Counted from the first letter of the stretch, positions 18,722 through 28,187 are shown. The stretch: 64,000 bases of DNA from an uncultured Lachnospiraceae bacterium (GCA_946554445.1 CAMNSD010000006.1:86974-150973); one strand, 5' to 3'. The notes: generated from the sequence alone by a model not told the origin. Made by a program: numbers and translations.

Positions 18722-20632
18722 ATGAAACACGGGTTTATCAAAGCAGCGGCAATGACACCGAAGATCAAAGTAGCGGATCCCGTCTATAATGCGAAGGAGA
18801 TCTGCAAGGGAATCGAGGAGGCGCTTGTGAAAGGCGCCAGGATAATCGTCTTTCCGGAACTGTGCCTGACAGGTTATACCTGCAGCGACCTGTTTTTACA
18901 GGAGATACTGCTTTCACAGGCGCAGGAAGCGTTAGATACGGTGGTGGAGGCCACAGAAGGCTGCGATGCGCTGGTTTTTGTGGGGCTTCCTATGGTAAAA
19001 GACCATAAGCTCTACAATGTGGCGGTAGTCTTGCAAAACGGTGAGATATTGGCCTTTATTCCCAAACGCTTCATTCCGGCCTACGCGGAATTTTATGAGA
19101 CCAGGCATTTTGCGCCGGGCAATACGACGCCGGAACCTTATTTTTATAAGGAGAAAGAGGTACCCTTCGGGACGGATATCCTGCTGCGGGTGGAGAGTAT
19201 GCCAGGACTGGTGGTAGGCTGTGAAATTTGTGAGGATCTCTGGGTGCCGGAATCGCCGGGAACAACTCATGCCTTGGCTGGTGCTACGGTGATCGTGAAT
19301 CTTTCCGCTTCCAATGAGACCATCGGAAAGGATGCCTACCGGGAGATGTTGGTGAAATCCGCCAGCGCAAGGCAGGTAGCGGCTTATGTCTATGCTTCCG
19401 CCGGGGAAGGGGAGTCCACCCAGGATCTGGTATTCGGCGGGCATAACATCATTGCTGAAAACGGCTCTATATTGGCTGAGGCAAAACGGTTTGTGCCGGA
19501 AAATCTCTATGCGGATATTGATATCCATAGATTATGTCATGAGAGACGCAGGATGAGCACCTATCATCCGGAGACACTGCGCCAACACACGGTATTGTCT
19601 ATTTCCATGGAAGAGGAGGAAACTAGTCTGACGAGGAGTTTCAGTCCGCAGCCCTTTGTGCCGGCCAGGCAGGAAGAGCGGGATAAGCGCTGCGATGAAA
19701 TCCTTTCCATTCAATCTTATGGCCTTAAGAAACGGTATGAACACACAGGATGCCAGTCTGCGGTTATCGGTATCTCCGGCGGCCTGGATTCTACCCTGGC
19801 GCTTTTGGTGACGGTGCGGGCTTTCGATATGCTGGGAATCGGCCGAGAGAGGATTACCTCCGTGACAATGCCTTGTTTTGGCACTACGGACAGGACATAC
19901 GACAATGCCTGTAAGCTGGCCAAGGTTCTGGGGACGACTTTGCGGGAGGTGGATATCAGGGAGGCAGTGACGGTGCATTTCCGGGATATCGGACAGGATA
20001 TGGAGCAGCATGACGTGACTTATGAGAACGGCCAGGCCAGGGAACGGACGCAGGTCCTGATGGACATTGCCAATCAGACAGGCGGCCTGGTCATCGGCAC
20101 AGGCGATATGTCAGAACTGGCGCTGGGCTGGGCTACTTATAATGGGGATCATATGTCTATGTACGGTGTCAATGCAGGCGTGCCCAAGACACTGGTGCGC
20201 CATCTGGTGCGCTATTATGCGGATACCTGCGGCAACGAGGAACTGCAGGCATTGCTTTTGGATATACTTGACACACCTGTCAGTCCGGAACTCCTGCCGC
20301 CGGTGGACGGCGTCATTTCCCAGAAGACGGAGGATCTGGTGGGGCCATACGAATTGCATGATTTCTTCTTATATTATATGCTGCGCTGTGGATTTGAGCC
20401 GGCGAAGGTCTATCGGATAGCGTGTCTGGCCTTTCGGGATATTTATGACAAAGGTGTCATATTGAAATGGTTAAAGATTTTCTATCAGAGATTTTTTGCC
20501 CAGCAGTTCAAGCGCTCCTGCCTGCCGGACGGTCCGAAGGTGGGAAGCGTGGCGGTGTCTCCCAGAGGCGATCTGCGGATGCCCTCTGACGCCTGTGCGG
20601 CAATCTGGCTGGCACAGTTGGAGGAACTGTAA
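18722..20632 (+). CDS. nadE: Glutamine-dependent NAD+ synthetase
   Basis: 636 residues in the two-domain glutamine-hydrolysing form. The N-terminal nitrilase-type glutaminase has Glu in VFPELCLTGYTCSDLF, Lys in FIPKRFIPAY and Cys in VGCEICEDLW. The C-terminal synthetase has the P-loop VIGISGGLDSTLALLV (about residue 355) and ends with RSCLPDGPKVGSVAVSPRGD. It amidates deamido-NAD+ in the last step of NAD synthesis. Two TGACA palindromes fall in its codons (20269 and 20446). Confidence 0.96.
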   Translation: MKHGFIKAAAMTPKIKVADPVYNAKEICKGIEEALVKGARIIVFPELCLTGYTCSDLFLQEILLSQAQEALDTVVEATEGCDALVFVGLPMVKDHKLYNVAVVLQNGEILAFIPKRFIPAYAEFYETRHFAPGNTTPEPYFYKEKEVPFGTDILLRVESMPGLVVGCEICEDLWVPESPGTTHALAGATVIVNLSASNETIGKDAYREMLVKSASARQVAAYVYASAGEGESTQDLVFGGHNIIAENGSILAEAKRFVPENLYADIDIHRLCHERRRMSTYHPETLRQHTVLSISMEEEETSLTRSFSPQPFVPARQEERDKRCDEILSIQSYGLKKRYEHTGCQSAVIGISGGLDSTLALLVTVRAFDMLGIGRERITSVTMPCFGTTDRTYDNACKLAKVLGTTLREVDIREAVTVHFRDIGQDMEQHDVTYENGQARERTQVLMDIANQTGGLVIGTGDMSELALGWATYNGDHMSMYGVNAGVPKTLVRHLVRYYADTCGNEELQALLLDILDTPVSPELLPPVDGVISQKTEDLVGPYELHDFFLYYMLRCGFEPAKVYRIACLAFRDIYDKGVILKWLKIFYQRFFAQQFKRSCLPDGPKVGSVAVSPRGDLRMPSDACAAIWLAQLEEL

Positions 20633-20700
20633 GAGGGAATTGAGGTTGTTTCCGCAAGGGTTAAATACCTCCTTTGGGTTGTCTCAAGATTAATACGCCG

Positions 20701-21654
20701 TTACTTGCGGCTGGGATTTGACTTTTGCAGGCGGATGATGTCTGACCAGTTTCGTGGAAATCCCATTTGCTTAAGGAGTTGTTCTTCTGACAGATGGGGA
20801 CAATTTTGGAGTACTTTGACAATCAGAGAGGACAATTGGGACATAAATTGTTTGAATTCGTCAAATTTGATTAGATAGCACAAAGCAATTACCACAGAAA
20901 ACAAATCTTGTTTGCCAAATGTATACTGTCCATTCCGTTGAGAAATTTCTAGTTTTTTGTGTAGTGAGGTATTCGGTATTGTTTCGCGGATATGGAAAGA
21001 AAATAATCTTTCGCCATGAGCGCAAGTATTGCGACAACGGGCGATTACAGTTAAAAACTGATGTAGTTCCCGTTCTGATACTTGTGGAAATTTCCGGCTG
21101 ATTTTGGACTGTATATCATTTGGAATGTACTGGTATATTTTGGATACCTGACCAAAAGTCAGGGCATTCATTGCAACCCATAAAGGAACATTGCCATATT
21201 TATTTGCGTGATGCGTGATATAGGTATAACGACTTGGCAATGAAATTGTCTTTTGAAGGGAACTGACCAGTTTATGTACTTCATTGGTATTTTTGGGTGT
21301 CAATGCATAATTGTCCGGATCAAGGTATTTTTGCTGAAGGCTGCCATATTTTTCACAAAAATAGTAGGAGATAGTAGATTTTGTATGACGTTCTATATGC
21401 AGAATATATTTCAGGAATAAAGTGCGAAGCTCTTCATCAAAATAATATAATGCTACGATTTCTTCAAAGGTGACGCCATATTTGTAATTACCGCTTGAAG
21501 TGTGCTTAAAAGGTTCTTTATAGCCGCCAATGAGAGAATAATAGCTAAGTTGTTCTAAAGTCTCTTTCGCAAAATTTTTATTTGGAATACACAGATTCTT
21601 TTCGTTGATTAGTTTGTCGATTTGTTGTTCATATGTAAAAAATGTCTGAGACAA
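20701..21654 (-). CDS. Abi_2 family (AbiD/AbiF-like) abortive-infection protein
   Basis: 317 residues from a TTG start. The HEPN-type RNase motif R-x4-H is visible in ARCRNTCAHGERLF (about residue 225), and LSYYSLIGGYKEPF near the N-terminus is typical of Abi_2 proteins. These are phage-defence toxins, probably RNases. I chose TTG 21652-21654 because GGGAGGAA lies 7 bases upstream and FFTYEQQIDKLINE is the usual start; the longer frame to 21747 would run through a terminator and a promoter leader. It is preceded by a promoter, a structured RNA and a terminator, as in ncRNA-controlled AbiF systems. Confidence 0.82.
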   Translation of the reverse strand: MSQTFFTYEQQIDKLINEKNLCIPNKNFAKETLEQLSYYSLIGGYKEPFKHTSSGNYKYGVTFEEIVALYYFDEELRTLFLKYILHIERHTKSTISYYFCEKYGSLQQKYLDPDNYALTPKNTNEVHKLVSSLQKTISLPSRYTYITHHANKYGNVPLWVAMNALTFGQVSKIYQYIPNDIQSKISRKFPQVSERELHQFLTVIARCRNTCAHGERLFSFHIRETIPNTSLHKKLEISQRNGQYTFGKQDLFSVVIALCYLIKFDEFKQFMSQLSSLIVKVLQNCPHLSEEQLLKQMGFPRNWSDIIRLQKSNPSRK

Positions 21655-21677
21655 TATCGTTCCTCCCAATGAGATAT

Positions 21678-21703
21678 AAAAAGGAGTCCACGCATGGACT
21701 CCT
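21678..21703 (-). terminator. Terminator between the candidate RNA and the Abi gene
   Basis: AGGAGTCCA/TGGACTCCT (9 base pairs, 4-base loop) followed on the minus strand by TTTTTATAT. It would end most transcripts before the Abi gene, keeping the RNA in excess over the mRNA. Confidence 0.85.
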
Positions 21704-21742
21704 AGGGCCGCGCGCCTCGCAAGCAACGCAGCACAACCACTA
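21678..21742 (-). ncRNA. Candidate abiF-type structured RNA
   Basis: A short transcript of about 65 bases would run from the promoter at 21748-21776 to the terminator at 21678-21703. It is GC-rich in an AT-rich setting and can fold: GCTGCG pairs with CGCGGC around an inner GCTT/AGGC stem, followed by the terminator hairpin. A conserved RNA of this kind (the abiF RNA motif) is known upstream of Abi_2 genes and is thought to restrain the toxin. The assignment is from position and fold, not from a covariance search. Confidence 0.6.
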
Positions 21743-21747
21743 CCCAT

Positions 21748-21776
21748 ACTATACTAGAAAGACTTATATATGTCAA
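21748..21776 (-). promoter_or_regulatory. Sigma-A promoter for the candidate RNA and Abi gene
   Basis: On the minus strand: TTGACA (21771-21776), exactly 17 bases, then TATAGT (21748-21753). Confidence 0.82.
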
Positions 21777-21827
21777 TCAGTTTTATGGGCTACTATATTA
21801 TATACAACTTTATAAATTTGTATACTC

Positions 21828-22676
21828 TCACCGCCCGTCATGCTCATTCCTCCACTGTCTGGGGGAAATCCCATAGACATTCTTAAATGCCCTGGAAAAA
21901 TGCAGTTGGTTCGGATAACCGACTGCATTTCCTATGTCTGCAATTGACAGCTGTGTCAGTTTTAACAACTCTGCAGCTTTGGACATGCGGTAGGAGATGA
22001 GGAATTCCTGGGGCGATTTTCCCATATTTTCATGAAAAATCTTACCAAAGTAGCTTCTGTTTAGGCCGCAGGAGGCGGCAATAGTCTCTACGGAGATGTC
22101 ATTCTGGAAATTCTGTTCGATAAAAGAGATAGCTTCCTTAATATAAAAGTCTCGCAGGCTGTTGCCCTTGTTCACCTGGGTGGAAGAGGCGGAGCGCATA
22201 AAGTAGTCGATAAAGAGAAAGAGATGCCCGATTAAGTGAAAGGGGGAAGCGTTCCCGTGGTTGACAATATAGAGCATTTCGTCTTTCATGTTCTCCGCGA
22301 TATCTTTATAACGCGCTTTATAGATTGGCTGATTGCAGCTTAAACCAGTCAGTTCTATGGCCTCCTTGGCGCGCAGACCGTCAAATTCAAGCCATGTATA
22401 TTCCCATGGAATCTCATGATCCGCGATATATGTACATATCTGATGAGGAAAGATCATGAATCCCTGTCCGCTCTTGACCTGATAGGTGATAGATTCGCCT
22501 TGTGCGTTGTCGGCAATCAGGGTGCCCGTCCCGGACAGGCACAGGTGGAAGAGGTAGTGATTTCTGGCGGCAGGTCCGAAGGAATGAGAGGGATCGCACT
22601 GCTCCCAGCCGAACTGGTACAAGCCTAGATCAATAAAATTTTCACTGGGAAAAACAGAAAAGATCACTTCGCTCAT
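21828..22676 (-). CDS. AraC family regulator of the alpha-galactoside operon
   Basis: 282 residues. An N-terminal cupin-like sensing domain (about 10-160, HLCLSGTGTLIADN, FMIFPHQICTYIAD) precedes the C-terminal AraC double helix-turn-helix (about 185-280, DISVETIAASCGLNRSYFGK, IGNAVGYPNQLHFSRAFKNVYGISP). It is divergent from the sugar ABC operon and so probably activates it in response to an alpha-galactoside. GGAAGGAC before the ATG at 22676 sets the start, well inside the longest frame. One TGACA-N4-TGTCA palindrome lies at 21945. Confidence 0.9.
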   Translation of the reverse strand: MSEVIFSVFPSENFIDLGLYQFGWEQCDPSHSFGPAARNHYLFHLCLSGTGTLIADNAQGESITYQVKSGQGFMIFPHQICTYIADHEIPWEYTWLEFDGLRAKEAIELTGLSCNQPIYKARYKDIAENMKDEMLYIVNHGNASPFHLIGHLFLFIDYFMRSASSTQVNKGNSLRDFYIKEAISFIEQNFQNDISVETIAASCGLNRSYFGKIFHENMGKSPQEFLISYRMSKAAELLKLTQLSIADIGNAVGYPNQLHFSRAFKNVYGISPRQWRNEHDGR

Positions 22677-22915
22677 AGTTGTCCTTCCTTTCACGTATAT
22701 TATTATATAGGATTCATATCCGAGTCTGCGAAGCAGATCTCGCAAAGTTAATTTGCGAAGCAAATTTACTTTTATTATATACCAAAATGCTATTTCACTT
22801 CAAACAAAAGAGACAAAAGCGGCATAAAGGCATATAACAGGCAAAATAGAGCTATTTATTGATAGCAAAATGGTATGTTATAATGCAAATATCAATTTAG
22901 GGAAGGAGATGCTTT
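22677..22915 (+). promoter_or_regulatory. Divergent control region of the alpha-galactoside operon
   Basis: Two GAA-looped hairpins, TCTGC-GAA-GCAGA (22725-22737) and AATTTGC-GAA-GCAAATT (22750-22766), lie near the regulator. Three similar elements of the form CAAAATxxTAT follow at 22782, 22841 and 22865; the last abuts the -35 region and they may be AraC-protein sites. A TATAAT at 22879-22884 lacks a good -35, fitting an activator-dependent promoter. Confidence 0.55.
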
Positions 22916-24202
22916 ATGAAAAGCAGGAACGGAAAATACCTTGGAGTGGTATTATGCGGTGTGACAGCGGCGGCGATGCTTTCGGGATGCGGGAGTGAAG
23001 CGAACTCTAATGTGACTGAGATCGAGATCGTTCAGTACAAGCCCGAAGCGGCGAACTATTTCACCATGGTGGAAGAAGAGTTCAATGCCACACACGATGA
23101 TATCCACCTCACCATCAGTTCTCCCAACGATGCCATGACAATATTAAAAACGAGATTTATAAGGGAAGATTACCCTGATATTATCGGCATTGGCGGAGAC
23201 ATCAACTATTCTTATTTTGTAGATGCGGAGATCCTCATGGATATTTCGGATTATGCGGGTCTTGCGAACATCAACCAGGGATATCTGGATATTGACGAAT
23301 CCCTGGAACTGGTTCCCACGGACGGAATCTTTGCGGTGCCTTATGTGGCCAATGCGGCCGGTATCCTGTATAACAGGGATATGTTCGAGGAGCACGGCTG
23401 GGAGATACCGACAAACTGGGCGGAACTCAACGCCTTGTGCGAGACCATACAGGCGGAAGGAATCCTTCCTTTCTATTTTGGGTTCAAGGACACCTGGACC
23501 TGTCTGGCTCCCTGGAACTCTATGGCGGTAGACTTAGCACCGGCGGATGCCACCAAGCAGGTAAACCGCGGCGAGACCAACTTTGCCACAGAATACAGAG
23601 AAGTATCGGAAAAATATCTGACACTGCTGCAGTACGGGCCGGACGATCCGTTTGCTTACGGATACAATGATGCCTGCACCGCTTTTGCCAGGGGAGAGTC
23701 GGCTATGTACCCCATCGGCAGTTATGCGGCGCCCCAGATTTTATCAGTGAATCCTGACCTGAACATGGATTCTTTCGTGATGCCGGCTAACGATTCAGCG
23801 GATGCAAATACATTGAACTCCGGTATTGACCTGCAGTTTAGCGTATTGGCGGAATGTCCGAATAAGGAAGCGGCTTATGAAGTGCTGGATTTCTTATATG
23901 AGGATGTCAATCTTCAGAAATACATTGATGCACAGACAGCTATCCCCTGTAAAAAGGGTGATTTCGCGCTGCCGACCATCCTCGATGGCATGACAGAGTA
24001 CATTGCTTCCGGCAACATGACGGACTATCCGGATCACTATTATCCCTCCGAGATGGCAGTGGATGCACAGATCCAGACATTCTTATTGAAGAAGGATGTG
24101 GATGCCTTCTTACAGAAATTTGATACGGACTGGCTGCGTTACAACAGAGATATCATCCGTCTGGTTCAGGAGTATGAACGGCAGCACGGAAATGCGGATT
24201 AA
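22916..24202 (+). CDS. Sugar ABC transporter substrate-binding lipoprotein
   Basis: 428 residues of the extracellular solute-binding family 1. A signal peptide with lipobox LSGC (about residues 22-25) is followed by the mature protein with NRDMFEEHGWEIPTNW and FARGESAMYPIGSY, typical of carbohydrate binders. A GGAAGGAG ribosome-binding site precedes the ATG. Two permeases and an alpha-galactosidase follow, so raffinose or melibiose-type sugars are the likely cargo. No ATPase gene is present; a shared MsmK/MsiK-type ATPase elsewhere is expected. Confidence 0.93.
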   Translation: MKSRNGKYLGVVLCGVTAAAMLSGCGSEANSNVTEIEIVQYKPEAANYFTMVEEEFNATHDDIHLTISSPNDAMTILKTRFIREDYPDIIGIGGDINYSYFVDAEILMDISDYAGLANINQGYLDIDESLELVPTDGIFAVPYVANAAGILYNRDMFEEHGWEIPTNWAELNALCETIQAEGILPFYFGFKDTWTCLAPWNSMAVDLAPADATKQVNRGETNFATEYREVSEKYLTLLQYGPDDPFAYGYNDACTAFARGESAMYPIGSYAAPQILSVNPDLNMDSFVMPANDSADANTLNSGIDLQFSVLAECPNKEAAYEVLDFLYEDVNLQKYIDAQTAIPCKKGDFALPTILDGMTEYIASGNMTDYPDHYYPSEMAVDAQIQTFLLKKDVDAFLQKFDTDWLRYNRDIIRLVQEYERQHGNAD

Positions 24203-24223
24203 GGGGAAAGGAGAAGAGAGACT

Positions 24224-25090
24224 ATGAAAAATGAGAGAAAAAGAACATTTTTATTGATCACCATCCCGATTCTGGCCCTGTTTATCTGCTTTAATACCAT
24301 TCCGCTGATTCGCGGTGTGATATACAGCTTTACGAACTTTAAGGGCTTTGGATCCTACGATTGGGTAGGCCTTCGCAACTACGCAGATTTGTTTACGGAC
24401 GCACGTGTGGGAAGATCTTACTGGTTTACCTTTAAGCTGGCGGTAGTGACCACCATCGTCGTCAACGTGTTGAGCCTTCTTCTGGCATTGGCATTAAACA
24501 GCCATATCCGGGCTAAGAGCTTCTTCCGCGGGGCATACTTCTTACCGAATATCTTAGGATCTTTGGTAGTAGCATACATCTTCAATTACTTTTTTACTTA
24601 TATTCTGCCCGCATTGGCGGACATGATCGGCATCGAGGCCCTGCGCACCAGTATCCTCTCCAATCCGGCTACGGCTTGGATTGGTGTTATGGTCGTATGT
24701 GCATGGCAGGCGATTGCTATGAACACTATCATCTATATTTCCGGATTACAGACAGTGCCGGAGGATGTCTATGAGGCAGGCGGCTTGGACGGCGCTACCG
24801 GCTGGAAACAGTTTAAATACCTGACCTTCCCGCTGATCATCCCGTTCTTTTCCATCAACATGGTGCTGTGTATCAAGAACTTCCTGATGGTGTTTGACCA
24901 GATCATGGCTTTGACTAAGGGTGGTCCGGCGCAGAGTACGGAGTCCATCTCCTACCTGATCTACAACAACGGTATGTCCGGCGGACAGTTCGGATTCCAG
25001 AGTGCCAACGCGGTCGTGTTCTTTATCGTGATCGTAATTGTCTCCGTAGCGCAGATGAAGTTTTCCAGTAAAAAGGAGGAACAGTTATGA
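24224..25090 (+). CDS. Sugar ABC transporter permease (MalF/RafF-like)
   Basis: 288 residues with six predicted membrane spans. The ATPase-contact EAA loop is visible as EDVYEAGGLDGATGWKQFKYLTFPLI (about residues 183-208; quoted in part by its EA and G residues). Overlaps the next permease by ATGA, so translation is coupled. First membrane subunit of the importer. Confidence 0.93.
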   Translation: MKNERKRTFLLITIPILALFICFNTIPLIRGVIYSFTNFKGFGSYDWVGLRNYADLFTDARVGRSYWFTFKLAVVTTIVVNVLSLLLALALNSHIRAKSFFRGAYFLPNILGSLVVAYIFNYFFTYILPALADMIGIEALRTSILSNPATAWIGVMVVCAWQAIAMNTIIYISGLQTVPEDVYEAGGLDGATGWKQFKYLTFPLIIPFFSINMVLCIKNFLMVFDQIMALTKGGPAQSTESISYLIYNNGMSGGQFGFQSANAVVFFIVIVIVSVAQMKFSSKKEEQL

Positions 25091-25920
25091 TAGAGAAAAA
25101 AACAAATATATCAGCAATGACAGTCCTGATCCTGGGACTTGCTACGATTGCTCTTCCGTTGTATCTGACTGTTGTAATTGCGTTCAAGCAGCCTTCTGAG
25201 ATGACCAACAGCATAAGCGGTATCTTATCGCTTCCGAAGACATGGAGTCTTAACAATTTCAAGGAAGCCATGGAGATCACAGATTTCTGGCATTCCCTCA
25301 GAAACAGTCTGTTGATTACGGGCCTTTCAGTGGTGCTTTCCATTACGGTACACTCCCTGATGGGATACGCTCTGGGCAGGAACAAAGCAAAGAGCAAATT
25401 CTACAGCTTTGTTTATCTGTTTATCGTAAGCGGTATGTTCGTGCCTTTTGCAATCCTGATGATGCCGCTGGCAAAACAGACAGCGGAATTGGGGCTTGCC
25501 AACTGGTTTGGTGTTATCATATTATATGTGGTGTTCTATATGCCGATGAACGTGCTGTTATATTCGGGTTATCTGGTAAATATCCCGATGGCGCTGGAAG
25601 AGGCTGCCAAGGTGGACGGCACATCCACATGGAGAACTTACTGGAAGATTATCTTCCCGATTATGAAGCCCATGCATGCGACGGTGGCTGTGTTGACAGC
25701 GCTGGCAGTATGGAACGACGTGATGACGCCCCTCGTTATCATGGCAGGATCCGGGGAGAATACGCTGCCTCTTGCACAGCTTAACTTCCAGTCCCAGTTC
25801 GGTACGAACTATAACTTGGCGTTTGCTTCCTATCTGCTTTCGTTGATACCGATCCTGATCTTCTACGTGATATGCCAGAAGCAGATCTTAAACGGCGTTG
25901 TCAACGGTGCGGTGAAGTAA
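25087..25920 (+). CDS. Sugar ABC transporter permease (MalG/RafG-like)
   Basis: 277 residues with six predicted spans and an EAA loop, with EEAAKVDGTS followed by KIIFPIMKP (about residues 177-200). Second membrane subunit; ribosome-binding site AAAGGAGGA within the end of the first permease gene. Confidence 0.93.
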   Translation: MIEKKTNISAMTVLILGLATIALPLYLTVVIAFKQPSEMTNSISGILSLPKTWSLNNFKEAMEITDFWHSLRNSLLITGLSVVLSITVHSLMGYALGRNKAKSKFYSFVYLFIVSGMFVPFAILMMPLAKQTAELGLANWFGVIILYVVFYMPMNVLLYSGYLVNIPMALEEAAKVDGTSTWRTYWKIIFPIMKPMHATVAVLTALAVWNDVMTPLVIMAGSGENTLPLAQLNFQSQFGTNYNLAFASYLLSLIPILIFYVICQKQILNGVVNGAVK

Positions 25921-25999
25921 ATATGGTGAGGTAAATAGAAAGCAACAAGGTTGTTGCGAATGGAATAAACAGTAACAAGAAAAAGGTTTGGTACAGCAT

Positions 26000-28180
26000 A
26001 TGGCGATTCTATTTCAAGAGGATGAAAGAACTTTTACATTACAGACGAAACAGACGACATATCAGATGAAAATAGATGACTTCGGATATCTTCTGCACCT
26101 GTATTACGGTGGGAAGATATCCGGGAACATGGATTATCTGTTGACTTATTATGACAGAGGATTTTCAGCGAATCCCTATGATGCGGGGAGTGACAGGACC
26201 TATTCCATGGATGCGCTCCCCCAGGAATATCCCACAACGGGGACGGGGGACTATCGAAACAGCGCTCTGGTCGTCAGGAATCATGACGAATCGGAATGTT
26301 GCGATCTGCGCTATACCGGACATGAGATAAGAAGAGGTAAGTACGGACTGCCGGGGCTTCCGGCAGTCTATGCTGACGATAAAGATGCGCAGACGCTGGA
26401 GATCAGACTGGAAGATGCGGTGAGCAGAGTGCAGGTGCGTCTGTTGTACGGTGTGCTGGAGGAAGACGATATCATCACCAGAAGCGTGCAGATCATCAAT
26501 GGCGGCACGGGCAGTATCGTGGTGGAGAAGGCGGCTTCAGCGAGTTTGGATTTTATGGCCGGGAATTTTGATCTGGTCAGTTTTTATGGAAGACATGCCA
26601 TGGAACGTAGTATGCAGCGGGCTTCCATTGCCCACGGCAGCCAGGTGATTGGCAGCCGCCGGGGAAGTTCCAGTCATCAGTATAATCCGGCGGTGATTAT
26701 AGCGGATCAGGATGCCACAGAAGATTGTGGAAGCTGCTACGGCATGGTGTTTGTCTACAGCGGCAATTTCCTGTGTGAGGCGGAGCGGGATCAGTATAAC
26801 CAGACCAGAGTCATTATGGGACTGCAGAGCGATCTGCTTCACTATCCCTTGGAAGCGGGAGAAATGCTGACGGTGCCGGAGACCATCCTATGTTATTCCG
26901 ATCAGGGATTTGGCGGATTGTCCCTCAAATACCACCATTGTCTGCGGGACCATGTGTGCCGGGGCGCTTACCAGCACAGCCCCAGGCCGGTGCTGGTCAA
27001 CAGCTGGGAGGCGGCGTACTTCCACTTTGATGGAGAGACAATCATCCGGTTGGCGAAGGAAGCGGCTGAACTTGGCATCGACATGGTAGTTATGGATGAC
27101 GGCTGGTTCGGTAAAAGAGAGGATGACAACAGTGGACTGGGAGACTGGCAGGTCAATGAACAGAAGCTGGGATGCAGTCTCGGGGAACTGATTCATAAGG
27201 TCAATGAGACAGGCGTGAAGTTTGGTATCTGGATTGAGCCGGAGATGGTTTCCGAGGATAGCGACCTTTACCGGACACATCCGGACTGGGCCATGTTAAA
27301 TCCCCAACGCAATCCAATACGAAGCCGTAATCAGCTGGTACTTGATTTTTCCAGAAAAGAAGTGCGGGACTATATTTTTGAGCAGATCTGTAATGTGTTT
27401 GACCAGGGAAACATCGAGTATGTGAAATGGGATATGAACAGGAGCATTTCCGATGTCTACTCTGCAGATAACAGACAGGGCAAGGTGGCTTATGATTATG
27501 TGCTGGGCGTCTATGAGTTCCTGGAAAAGCTGACAGCAAAATATCCCCACCTTCTGATAGAAGGCTGCTGCGGTGGCGGCGGCAGGTTTGATGCCGGTAT
27601 GTTATACTATACACCGCAGATTTGGTGCAGTGATAATACGGACGCGCTGGACAGGCTACAGATTCAGTATGGGACATCTTTCTTCTATCCCATGTCAGCC
27701 ATGGCGGCACATGTGTCGGCGGTGCCCAACCATCAAACTGGTAGGAGCATCAGCCTGCAGACAAGAGGTATTGTGGCCATGACCGGGGCATTCGGCTATG
27801 AACTGTCCTTAGAAAAGCTGACAGAAGAAGAGAAAGAACAGGTCAAAGACCAGATCAGGCAGTATAAAGAATATGAATCCTTGATCAGTAACGGCGATTA
27901 TTACAGACTCTCAAATCCCAATCAGGATTCCCTGGCGGCCTGGATGTATATATCGAAGGATCACAGGAGCGTATTACTCCATGTGGTACTGCTGGAGATT
28001 CACGGGAATATGACAGTCAGTTATGTGAAACTGAAAGGACTTTTGCCGGAGGCCTCCTACGAGGAGAAAACGAGCAAAAAATGTTATCAGGGTTCGGCCC
28101 TGATGCAGGCGGGGATTCCCCTGCCGGTGGAAATGAAAGAATATCCTGCTTATCAGTTCTTCTTTACGGTAAAAGGGTGA
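26000..28180 (+). CDS. GH36 alpha-galactosidase
   Basis: About 726 residues, full length for family 36. The catalytic nucleophile Asp is in YVKWDMNR (about residue 475) and the acid/base Asp in CSDNTDALDR (about 545). MDDGWFGKRDD-type and GIWIEPEMVSEDS motifs are also present. It hydrolyses alpha-1,6-galactosides such as raffinose and melibiose in the cytoplasm after import. I take ATG 26000 because homologues begin with the equivalent of MAILFQ; a TTG at 25988 is possible. Confidence 0.94.
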   Translation: MAILFQEDERTFTLQTKQTTYQMKIDDFGYLLHLYYGGKISGNMDYLLTYYDRGFSANPYDAGSDRTYSMDALPQEYPTTGTGDYRNSALVVRNHDESECCDLRYTGHEIRRGKYGLPGLPAVYADDKDAQTLEIRLEDAVSRVQVRLLYGVLEEDDIITRSVQIINGGTGSIVVEKAASASLDFMAGNFDLVSFYGRHAMERSMQRASIAHGSQVIGSRRGSSSHQYNPAVIIADQDATEDCGSCYGMVFVYSGNFLCEAERDQYNQTRVIMGLQSDLLHYPLEAGEMLTVPETILCYSDQGFGGLSLKYHHCLRDHVCRGAYQHSPRPVLVNSWEAAYFHFDGETIIRLAKEAAELGIDMVVMDDGWFGKREDDNSGLGDWQVNEQKLGCSLGELIHKVNETGVKFGIWIEPEMVSEDSDLYRTHPDWAMLNPQRNPIRSRNQLVLDFSRKEVRDYIFEQICNVFDQGNIEYVKWDMNRSISDVYSADNRQGKVAYDYVLGVYEFLEKLTAKYPHLLIEGCCGGGGRFDAGMLYYTPQIWCSDNTDALDRLQIQYGTSFFYPMSAMAAHVSAVPNHQTGRSISLQTRGIVAMTGAFGYELSLEKLTEEEKEQVKDQIRQYKEYESLISNGDYYRLSNPNQDSLAAWMYISKDHRSVLLHVVLLEIHGNMTVSYVKLKGLLPEASYEEKTSKKCYQGSALMQAGIPLPVEMKEYPAYQFFFTVKG

Positions 28181-28187
28181 TTCATCA

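Noticed and set aside
21655..21747. N-terminal extension of the Abi protein
   Set aside because: It would translate through a terminator hairpin and the candidate RNA; the TTG with a good ribosome-binding site is better.
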